Positions 14,794 to 21,799 of a stretch of DNA of 40,013 bases are shown here, piece after piece. Positions within the stretch are counted from its first letter, which is position 1. Each line of letters starts with the position of its first letter. Under the pieces are notes generated by a model that ran no database searches, was not told where the DNA came from, and was given only the letters and a program-made list of their open reading frames with translations. The position numbers and the translations under genes were made by a program. The DNA lies in contig JAFVTV010000034.1 of the NCBI GenBank assembly GCA_017502975.1, positions 1 through 40,013 on the forward strand. The letters run 5' to 3'. The stretch comes from Clostridia bacterium. GTDB lineage: Bacteria; Bacillota; Clostridia; Oscillospirales; CAG-272.

Positions 14794-16287
14794 TTATTTT
14801 TCTGTATACCAGTCCTTTGCTCGCTCAAGGGCTTTGTGCCACCCAAAAAGCAGCTCTTGGCGCTTAGCGGCGCTCATTTCAGGCATGTAGCGCGTTTTGG
14901 GTGAAAAGAGATGCCGTGCATCCTCTAATTTTGCATATCCCGCGCCCATTGCCGCGGCAAAGGCTGTGCCAAGTGCGGTTGCCTCGGTACAAGAGGGAAG
15001 CTCAAGCGGCAAATTTAGGATGTCGGCTTGGAATTGCATTAAAAATCTATCCTGTACGGCGCCGCCGTCACAGCGTAGCAGCACAAGGGGCATGTGCGCA
15101 TCCTTTTCCATTGCGTTGGCAAGATCGGCTACCTGATACGCAATGGCTTCCTCGGTGGCACGCACGATATGGGCGCGCGTAGTGCCGCCCGTAATGCCGA
15201 TGATGGTGCCCGTAGCGTAAGGATCCCAATGCGGAGCGGCAAGACCGCTGAAGGCAGGTACAAAATACACACCGCCGTTGTCGGGCAGGGAAAGAGCCAT
15301 AGGTGCGCTTTCCTTGGCAGAGCTGATGATGCCAAGCCCGTCACGCAGCCATTGCGTGGCGGCGCCTGCGATATAAACACCACCGTCAAGTGCATAGGTG
15401 CGCTTGCCGTTAAATTGCCAAGCGACTGTGGTGATAAGCCCATTTTTTGAGCGCACGGATGTTTCTCCTGTATTCATCAGCATAAAGCAGCCCGTGCCGT
15501 ATGTGGTTTTCAGCATGCCCTTTTCAATACAGCCTTGGCCAAGCAGTGCTGCCTGTTGATCATTGAGCAGTGCTGTGATCGGCGCTTCAATGCCAAGGAA
15601 CACGGCAGGATCGGAAATACCAAGCATTCGTGCGCTGTCGCCTATCTCGGGCAAGATCCTTGGATCAATGCCCAAAATGGCACAAAGCTCACGATCCCAA
15701 TCGCCTGCTTCAATATTATATAGCATAGTGCGTGAGGCGGTAGAGGCATCTGTTTTGTGTGCCTTGCCACCCGTGATAGTATAAAGCAGCCATGCGTCCA
15801 TATTGCCTGCACGCAAGCGATTTTCTTGATGTAGTACTTCACATTTGGGCACGTTTTGCAAGATCCATTCGATCTTGGTGGCGCTGAAATAGCTATCGGG
15901 GGTAAGAGCCGTTCTTGCGCGAAACTGATCGCCGTACTGCGCATTAAGCTCCTCAGCGCGCGCGGCAGTGCGCCTATCCTGCTAAACAATGGCGGGATAG
16001 ACAGGCTTTCCCGTTTCGGAATCCCATAGGGCAACGCTTTCCCCCTCGTGATCGATACCAATGGCAAGGATATCTGCAGGCGCGGCACCTGCCGCTGTCA
16101 TCGCCTCGGCAACTGCGCCACAGACGGCGTTGTAAATATCCGTTGGATCATGCTCGACCCAGCCTGTTTTGGGGTAGAATTGCTTTATTTCGCAATAACC
16201 GCGCGCCGCAGGCGTAAAGCTGCGGTCAAACAGAATGGCGGTTGCACCCGTTGTACCCTGATCGATCGCTAAAAAATATTTGCTCAT
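14794..16287 (-). pseudogene. Glycerol-kinase-like FGGY carbohydrate kinase, interrupted by one in-frame TAG
   Basis: The full span would encode about 497 residues, the usual GlpK length, but codon 102 is TAG (15982-15984). It lies inside YPAIV-[TAG]-QDRRT, where the family has Trp (AIVWQDRRT); this is the Trp103 glycerol contact in E. coli GlpK. The frame is open on both sides with no other lesion. Seen motifs are AIDQGTTGATAILFD (ATP, N-terminus), NDQQAALLGQGC, YGTGCFMLMNTG and VYFVPAFSGLAAPHWD. E. coli GlpK contacts Arg83 and Tyr135 correspond here to Gly (DHEGES) and Ala (TDASTASRT), so the substrate may not be glycerol. It is the last gene of the recombinase-HAD-kinase operon, and the start is 3 nt after the HAD stop. 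It is either a fresh nonsense mutation or read through by an amber-decoding tRNA. Confidence 0.85.
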
Positions 16288-16290
16288 GTC

Positions 16291-16983
16291 TTAAGCCTTG
16301 CCGTTTAAGCGCGCAAGGAGCGCAGGCAATTCGCCAAGCGCCTCGATCGTGTGATCGGGCTGTGTGCAATCGGCAGGAAAGGGCTTTACGTAAGGGATCC
16401 AAACAGCGGTAAGACCTGCCAGCTTTGAGCCCTCAACGTCATTTGTGGGATGGTCGCCCACGTACATGGCCTCGGCGGGGGTGACGCCCATTTCACGGCA
16501 GATCGTATGGTATGCCGAGGCGTGCGGCTTGCTTTTGGGGAGTGTACCACAAATAATGATCTTATCAAAATAGGGTGCAAGGGGCGTGTTGTTCAGCTTG
16601 TCGTTCTGGCTTTTTTCGCCACCGTTTGTCAGCATGCCAATCAGATACCCTTGCTCACGCAGCGTTTTGAGCGTTTGGAGCGTGTCCTTCCAGAGTGTAA
16701 TGGTGCGTGGCTGGTGGGTTCTGATCACCTTCATGTATTCCTCGTATGTAGGTATCTTCTTAAATACGCCCTTTGCTACCTTTTCCTTATATACATCGGG
16801 CCAGCCAAGGGGATAGGCGCCGTCCTTGTCGGCTTGCTTCATGCGTGCAAGCAGCTCCTCATCAGACAGTTCATCATTGATAAATTCAGCCATGTCCGCT
16901 TTAAAGGGAGCAAACATTTTGGCGTAGCTTGCCTCTCTGTCGTATAGGGTGTGGTCAAAATCAAAAATTACGGCTTTAATCAT
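16291..16983 (-). CDS. HAD-family hydrolase (subclass IA phosphatase)
   Basis: A 230-aa haloacid-dehalogenase-fold enzyme. Motif I is DFDHTLYD (residues 8-15, nucleophile Asp8), followed by a helical cap, motif II MLTNGG, motif III Lys in the KSQNDKL/KPHASAY region, and motif IV YVGDHPTNDVEG. It resembles YjjG-like nucleotidases and phosphoglycolate-type phosphatases, and the substrate is unknown. I start it at 16983, where GGAGAACC precedes MIKAVIFDFD; longer frames run back into the recombinase gene. It overlaps the recombinase end by 8 nt and ends 3 nt before the FGGY kinase, so all three form one operon. A role in salvaging a phosphorylated sugar or alcohol is possible. Confidence 0.92.
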   Translation of the reverse strand: MIKAVIFDFDHTLYDREASYAKMFAPFKADMAEFINDELSDEELLARMKQADKDGAYPLGWPDVYKEKVAKGVFKKIPTYEEYMKVIRTHQPRTITLWKDTLQTLKTLREQGYLIGMLTNGGEKSQNDKLNNTPLAPYFDKIIICGTLPKSKPHASAYHTICREMGVTPAEAMYVGDHPTNDVEGSKLAGLTAVWIPYVKPFPADCTQPDHTIEALGELPALLARLNGKA

Positions 16984-18019
16984 TTTCTTGGTTCTCCTTG
17001 GTATTTTTGCTTTTTCGCTTGACCCCTGATAGGGGATTGTGTGACATTGCTTCCTGCATGCTGGCGCTGCTGACATGCGTGTAGATCTGTGTGGTGTTGA
17101 GCTGCTCGTGCCCGAGGATATCCTTTAGCACGCGCACGTCCACAGCACCCGTTTGGTACATCAGCGTGGCGGCGGTGTGGCGCAGCTTGTGCACTGATAG
17201 GCGGCGCTCTCCAAGCCCTGCCATATCAAGGTATTTGTATACCATCCACTGCACGGTCTTAACGCTGATGCGGTTGTTTTGCCCGCTTAAAAACAACGCC
17301 TTTTCTTTGTCCGATCTGCCGTTTTTCTCGGCAAGTCGGATGGGCAGATATTCGGCAAGCGCCGCTTTACAGGCTTCATTTAAATAAATAATACGCTCTT
17401 TTGCGCCCTTGCCCGTTACGCGCAGAGACTCTATTTCGCGGTTGATGTCGGTAAGATCGATGCCGCATAATTCGGACACACGCATGCCGCAGTTGAGAAA
17501 GAGCGTGATAATGGCATAATCACGCACCGCATTACGGGAATTTTTGTCGTTTTTTACGGTATCAAGCAGTAAAAGCGATTCCTCAAGAGAGAGAAACTTG
17601 GGGAGTGTTTGCTTACGCTTGGGCGATTCGATATCGGCGGCGGGATTGGTATCAAGCTGTTTTGTTTTGGTCACAAGATAGCGATAAAACATGCGTATGG
17701 AAACCAACTTTCTTGCCTTTGCTGCCCATAGATTTTTGCGCACTGACCCCGTGTATTGTAAAAATGAATAGATCTCGGTGGTGCGGATCGAGCCGATAAA
17801 TTTGAGGTCAAGGCCACTGATATCGATCGCCAAAAATTCCTCACCCTCAAGATCAATGCCATCACGGCTTGCCACCACATAGCGTAAAAAGGTGCGCAGA
17901 TCAAGCAGGTATTCCGATACGGTTTTTTGCGAGCAGTTCTGTATCCCCGATTTATATGCCGCAAATTCCTGTACCAAGGGCGGAAGCTCGCGCATGGGTA
18001 CTGCATATTGATTTTTCAT
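16976..18019 (-). CDS. Tyrosine recombinase, XerC/XerD type
   Basis: A 347-aa site-specific recombinase. The N-terminal SAM-like core-binding domain spans about residues 10-120 and the catalytic domain about 140-325. All catalytic residues are visible: Arg180 (NCGMRVSEL), Lys204 (VTGKGAKER), His277/Arg280 (HKLRHTAAT), His304 (LGHEQLNTTQIYTH) and nucleophile Tyr313. It is longer than typical XerC/D (about 300) because of an acidic/basic tail and a loop in the N domain. It probably resolves chromosome dimers at dif, since it sits in a housekeeping operon with no adjacent attachment site; use by a mobile element is less likely. The ATG at 18019 follows AAAGGAG. Confidence 0.9.
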   Translation of the reverse strand: MKNQYAVPMRELPPLVQEFAAYKSGIQNCSQKTVSEYLLDLRTFLRYVVASRDGIDLEGEEFLAIDISGLDLKFIGSIRTTEIYSFLQYTGSVRKNLWAAKARKLVSIRMFYRYLVTKTKQLDTNPAADIESPKRKQTLPKFLSLEESLLLLDTVKNDKNSRNAVRDYAIITLFLNCGMRVSELCGIDLTDINREIESLRVTGKGAKERIIYLNEACKAALAEYLPIRLAEKNGRSDKEKALFLSGQNNRISVKTVQWMVYKYLDMAGLGERRLSVHKLRHTAATLMYQTGAVDVRVLKDILGHEQLNTTQIYTHVSSASMQEAMSHNPLSGVKRKSKNTKENQEND

Positions 18020-18088
18020 GGCTGCTCCTTTCCTTTGTGATGCTATGGTGTCAGTTGCGAAAAAATTATGAAATATTTTGCTTTTGTC

Positions 18089-18117
18089 TTGAAAAGTCCT
18101 TGATGTTTCGGTATAAT
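18089..18117 (+). promoter_or_regulatory. Promoter of the four-TM protein gene
   Basis: TTGAAA (18089-18094), 17-bp spacer, TATAAT (18112-18117), 33 bp ahead of the GTG start. Confidence 0.8.
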
Positions 18118-18150
18118 AAAATATATTGTTACAAAAAGGGGAACTACATA

Positions 18151-18726
18151 GTGAAAGAATTTTTTAAGAAATATTCCTATACCATGATAAAACTCTTTGT
18201 CAATCAATTTGCCATTGCGCTCTTTGGTCTTGGCATGGCATTTGTCAGTGCTTATGCGGGCAACCTTAAGCTGCGCGTTGCCACCAGCATCGGTGCAATT
18301 ATCTTCTATCTCTTTTTGCTGTATGCCCATATGTGGGAGATTGGCGCAAAGGACGGAATTTCCGCCCAAGCGCGTGACACCTCGCGTGGGCTGTGGCGTG
18401 GATTTGCAATCGGAGCCTGTGCCAACGTGCTGAATATTTTGTTGGCAATCACCATTACGGTAACAAGCCTTGCCAAGGTGGCAGGGGGACTTGGCCAAGC
18501 GGCAACTGCTGCGGCACTCATGCTTGAGGGTATGTATTTTGGCGTTTTGTCAGTTCCCGTTGGCGAAGTTGTTTTGTCAGAGCACGCATGGTCTTATTTC
18601 CTTATCACGCTGCCCGCCATCCTTGTTTGCGGCATTGCCTATATCCTTGGCAGCTACAATTTGCATGCTACTAATATTTTAATACCAAAAAATAAAGATG
18701 TCAAGAACAACGGCCGTCCAAACTGA
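18151..18726 (+). CDS. Four-transmembrane hypothetical protein
   Basis: A 191-aa protein with four hydrophobic segments (about residues 12-34, 40-62, 88-112 and 150-175) and a cytoplasmic, Lys/Asn-rich tail. I know no family match. It starts at GTG 18151 preceded by AAAAGGGGA. A longer frame from 17869 would run back through the promoter and the divergent recombinase gene and is rejected. It has its own promoter and terminator. Confidence 0.8.
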   Translation: MKEFFKKYSYTMIKLFVNQFAIALFGLGMAFVSAYAGNLKLRVATSIGAIIFYLFLLYAHMWEIGAKDGISAQARDTSRGLWRGFAIGACANVLNILLAITITVTSLAKVAGGLGQAATAAALMLEGMYFGVLSVPVGEVVLSEHAWSYFLITLPAILVCGIAYILGSYNLHATNILIPKNKDVKNNGRPN

Positions 18727-18751
18727 AAAATATTTTAATAATAATCAGTAC

Positions 18752-18786
18752 AAATCCCCTCTGTCCGACTGGGCAGAGGGGATTTT
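18752..18786 (+). terminator. Terminator after the four-TM protein gene
   Basis: A 12-bp perfect stem AAATCCCCTCTG / CAGAGGGGATTT (18752-18763, 18774-18785), 10-nt loop, then TTGTATATTTTT. Confidence 0.9.
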
Positions 18787-18994
18787 GTATATTTTTGCCT
18801 TTTTCGGCAAGATGCTTTTGGGGGAGCCTTGCTTTTTGCTTGGTGAGAAGAGCAATGATATGTTTTGGGGAGAAAAATCGAAAAATAGCCTGTTTTTTAG
18901 CCCCGTTTGGGCAGTTCTACTGTCGGTAGAGCCATAATTTTAAAAAATCTACCGCGATGAAAACGAGAGTATAGTCGCCCGTTACTGCTTTAGG

Positions 18995-19023
18995 TTGATT
19001 TTGGCGGCACTTGACCGTATAAT
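18995..19023 (+). promoter_or_regulatory. Promoter of the PAP2-like gene
   Basis: TTGATT (18995-19000), 17-bp spacer, TATAAT (19018-19023). Confidence 0.75.
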
Positions 19024-19086
19024 TTCGTTGTAATGAAAAATCGAAACGCCGTATGTGCGGCGAGATAATCGGGAGGATTTTGAAAG

Positions 19087-19671
19087 ATGAAAAAAATTGC
19101 AAAAATAATTCGCGGCATTACCGTGCCGCCCGCCATAGTGACAGTGCTTTTTGTTTTGCTGTACTTTCTCCGTGACGATGTAATCCCAAATCCCCTTGAT
19201 CTTGTATTTTCTTTGTTTTTTTTGGCGGTGGTACCCGTGCTTGCCTACCCGTTGCAGGCAATTGTTCCCGCCTTTCGCCCCGGTGGGCAGAAAATGAAAC
19301 GCAAACTTGCCTTTATTCTCTCTATTATGGGATATATTGCGGCGTTTACCGTAAGTCTTGTGCGCGGTGCAGTACCGAATCTTGCCTATATCGATGCGGT
19401 CTATCTTTGCTCGGTTTTGGTGCTTACCGCACTCAACGTGTTCACACCTTGGCACGCAAGCGGCCATGCGTGCAGTATTGTGGGTCCTATTGCCTTGCTT
19501 GCCTGCTTTTTTGGTTGGAGGGCGATCCTTGCGGGTGCTGCGGTGATTGCACTGTCCTTTTGGTCGTCCGTTTATTTAAAGCGCCATACCGTGCGCGAAT
19601 ACCTGCTTGGCGCGGCTTCACCGTTGCTGTCTGCCTTAATGATGTATCCTTTATTTATGCCGACGTTTTAA
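19087..19671 (+). CDS. PAP2-like membrane phosphatase
   Basis: A 194-aa protein with about five or six hydrophobic segments. The segments PWHASGHAC and SSVYLKRHTVREYLLGA resemble PAP2 motifs C2 (PSGH, here HASGH) and C3 (SR-x5-H-x3-D, here S-x-L-K-R-H-T-x2-E). These would place the two catalytic His on the outer face of the membrane. It would remove phosphate from a lipid or isoprenoid pyrophosphate such as undecaprenyl pyrophosphate. The first motif and the Asp-to-Glu change are non-canonical, so catalysis is not certain. It starts at ATG 19087 after GGGAGGAT and is a single gene with its own promoter and terminator. Confidence 0.8.
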   Translation: MKKIAKIIRGITVPPAIVTVLFVLLYFLRDDVIPNPLDLVFSLFFLAVVPVLAYPLQAIVPAFRPGGQKMKRKLAFILSIMGYIAAFTVSLVRGAVPNLAYIDAVYLCSVLVLTALNVFTPWHASGHACSIVGPIALLACFFGWRAILAGAAVIALSFWSSVYLKRHTVREYLLGAASPLLSALMMYPLFMPTF

Positions 19672-19675
19672 TAGG

Positions 19676-19714
19676 AGCGCCTGAAATGCGGAAAATGCAT
19701 TTCAGGCGCTTTTG
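19676..19714 (+). terminator. Terminator of the PAP2-like gene
   Basis: A 14-bp perfect stem AGCGCCTGAAATGC / GCATTTCAGGCGCT (19676-19689, 19697-19710) followed by TTTTGC. Confidence 0.9.
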
Positions 19715-19756
19715 CTTAAAACCAAATATAGGCTTTGAAAAGGGCGTAATTTTTGC

Positions 19757-19785
19757 TTTACTTTTAAATATAACTGTGTTATACT
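19757..19785 (+). promoter_or_regulatory. Promoter of uvrB-uvrA
   Basis: TTTACT (19757-19762), 17-bp spacer, TATACT (19780-19785). I see no LexA (SOS) box over or near it, so damage induction is not supported by the sequence. Confidence 0.7.
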
Positions 19786-19821
19786 AAATAAAATACTATC
19801 AATGCAAGGGGAGGTAATGGG

Positions 19822-21798
19822 ATGACTGACGGTAAATTTCAACTGAAAAGCAGTTTTGAGCCAACAGGCGATCAGCCGCAGGCAATCAAGGCTTTGGTTG
19901 AAGGTCTTGATGCGGGCATGCGTTATCAGACCTTGCTTGGTGTTACGGGGTCGGGCAAGACCTTTACTATGGCAAACGTCATTGCCAAGGTCAACCGCCC
20001 CACGCTGATTTTAGAGCCAAATAAAACCCTTGCGGCACAGATCTGCTCGGAAATGCGCGAGTTTTTTCCTGATGCTGCGGTTGAATTTTTTGTTTCGTAT
20101 TACGATTATTATCAGCCCGAGGCATATATCCCAGGCAGAGATATGTATATCGAAAAGGATGCCTCGATCAATGATGAGATCGATCGCCTGCGGCACAGCG
20201 CCACCTCCGCGCTCCTTGAGCGCCGTGATGTGATCATTGTGGCAAGTGTTTCCTGCATTTATTCGCTTGGTGACCCCGAGGAATACCGCAGTCTTGTTAT
20301 TTCCTTGCGGCCCGGCATGGAAATGAGCCGTGACACGCTATTAAAGCGCCTTGTTTCCATACAGTACGAGCGCAGTGACCTGAATTTTCAGCGAAACAAA
20401 TTCCGTGTGCGCGGGGATACCGTGGATATTTATCCTGCGGGATACGGGGAAAATGCGGTGCGCGTTGAATTTTTTGGAGATGAGATCGAGCGCTTGACGG
20501 AATTTCGTGCGGTAACGGGTGAGGTTATTCGCGATCTTAGATATTTTGGTGTATTTCCGGCTACCCACTATGCGGTTTCCGCAGATAAGCGCGAGGCGGC
20601 GCTTGCCGAGATCGGCGCTGAGATGCTTGACCGCGTTGCTTTTTTTGAGAGTGAAAACAAGCTTCTTGAGGCACAACGCATTGCCGAGCGCACCAAATAT
20701 GATATCGAAATGCTGCGTGAGGTAGGCTACTGCTCGGGGGTAGAGAACTACTCTCGTGTGCTTTCGGGCAGACCTGCAGGCTCTACTCCTTATACGCTGC
20801 TTGACTATTTTCCAAAGGATTACCTGCTTATTGTTGATGAGTCGCACGTTATGCTGCCGCAGGTGCGCGGCATGAGCGGGGGCGACACGGCAAGAAAGAA
20901 AAATCTGGTGGATTTTGGATTCCGCTTGCCCTCGGCATACGATAACCGTCCCCTTTATTTTCATGAATTTGAGGATCGTGTCGGACAAGCCATTCTTGTC
21001 AGCGCCACCCCCGCTGATTATGAAAAGCAAAATTCCACCCAAGTGGTGGAGCAGATCATTCGCCCCACGGGGCTGCTTGACCCGGAAATCGACGTGCGCC
21101 CAATTGCAGGGCAGGTCGACGATCTCATGGGTGAGATCCGCATACGTGCCGCCAAGGGCGAGCGTGTACTTGTCACCACCTTAACCACGCATATGGCAGA
21201 GGATCTTACCTCGTATTTTGAGGAGAACGGCATCCGTGTGCGCTACATTCACCATAACGTAGAAACAATTGAGCGCATGGAGATCATACGCGATCTGCGT
21301 GTGGGCAAGTTTGACGTTTAGGTGGGCATCAATCTTTTGCGTGAGGGGCTGGATCTGCCCGAGGTGTCGCTTGTGGCGATCCTTGATGCAGACAAGGAGG
21401 GCTTTTTGCGCACCGAAACCTCGCTCATTCAGACCATTGGCCGTGCCGCGCGCAACGCCGAGGGCAAGGTCATTATGTACGCGGATAGCATCACGAAGTC
21501 GATGCGCGTGGCAATCGATGAAACACGCCGTCGCCGCGCGATACAGGATGCCTATAATAAGGCAAACGGCATTACCCCAAAAACCATTGTCAAGGGCGTG
21601 CATGATATTATCGATATTGGCAAGGCGACCGAGGATGCGGGCGGAAAGGGCAAGAAGAAGCTTACAAAGAACGAACGCGAGAAACTGATCCAAACACTTT
21701 CTGCAGAAATGAGAGATGCCGCAAAGCGTCTTGAATTTGAGCAGGCGGCGTTCCTGCGTGACAAGATCAGGGAATTGCGGGAAAGCAAGGAATTGTAA
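19822..21798 (+). pseudogene. uvrB: Excinuclease ABC subunit B, interrupted by one in-frame TAG
   Basis: UvrB is the damage-verifying helicase of nucleotide excision repair. The full span would give 658 residues, the normal length. Walker A GVTGSGKT is at 40-47, the beta-hairpin region [12 protein letters not shown] at about 95-106, DESH is the helicase motif II, and motif VI is QTIGRAAR. Codon 500 (21319-21321) is TAG, inside KFDV-[TAG][11 protein letters not shown], where the family has Leu ([13 protein letters not shown]). Everything after it, including motif VI and the C-terminal UvrC-binding helices, stays in frame and undamaged. Termination at 499 would remove part of helicase domain 2 and motif VI and should abolish function. 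Either a very recent nonsense mutation or read-through/reassignment of TAG is needed to explain the intact tail. It starts at ATG 19822 after GGGGAGGT and is 1 nt from uvrA. Confidence 0.93.
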
Positions 21799-21799
21799 T

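Larger units (their letters stand above)
18727..19086. other. Intergenic region with terminator and promoter
   Basis: These 360 bp hold the terminator at 18752-18786 and the PAP2 gene promoter at 18995-19023. Between them there is about 200 bp of T-rich DNA. A 79-codon frame (18698-18937) overlaps the preceding gene and its terminator and looks spurious. No RNA gene is recognised. Confidence 0.6.

Noticed and set aside
16976-18019. The tyrosine recombinase as integrase of the R-M island
   Set aside because: It is 3 kb outside the island, in a coupled operon with metabolic genes, and has normal chromosomal composition and XerC/D-like features.
17869-18150. Longer N-terminus for the four-TM protein
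   Set aside because: The extension overlaps the divergent recombinase gene and the TTGAAA/TATAAT promoter; the GTG at 18151 has an SD.
18698-18937. 79-codon frame after the four-TM gene
   Set aside because: It overlaps the end of that gene and a strong terminator, and has no RBS.
19822-21321. uvrB as a complete 499-aa gene followed by a separate small gene at 21322
   Set aside because: The second part continues UvrB in the same frame with no start codon and no SD. The break is one TAG, not a gene boundary or frameshift.
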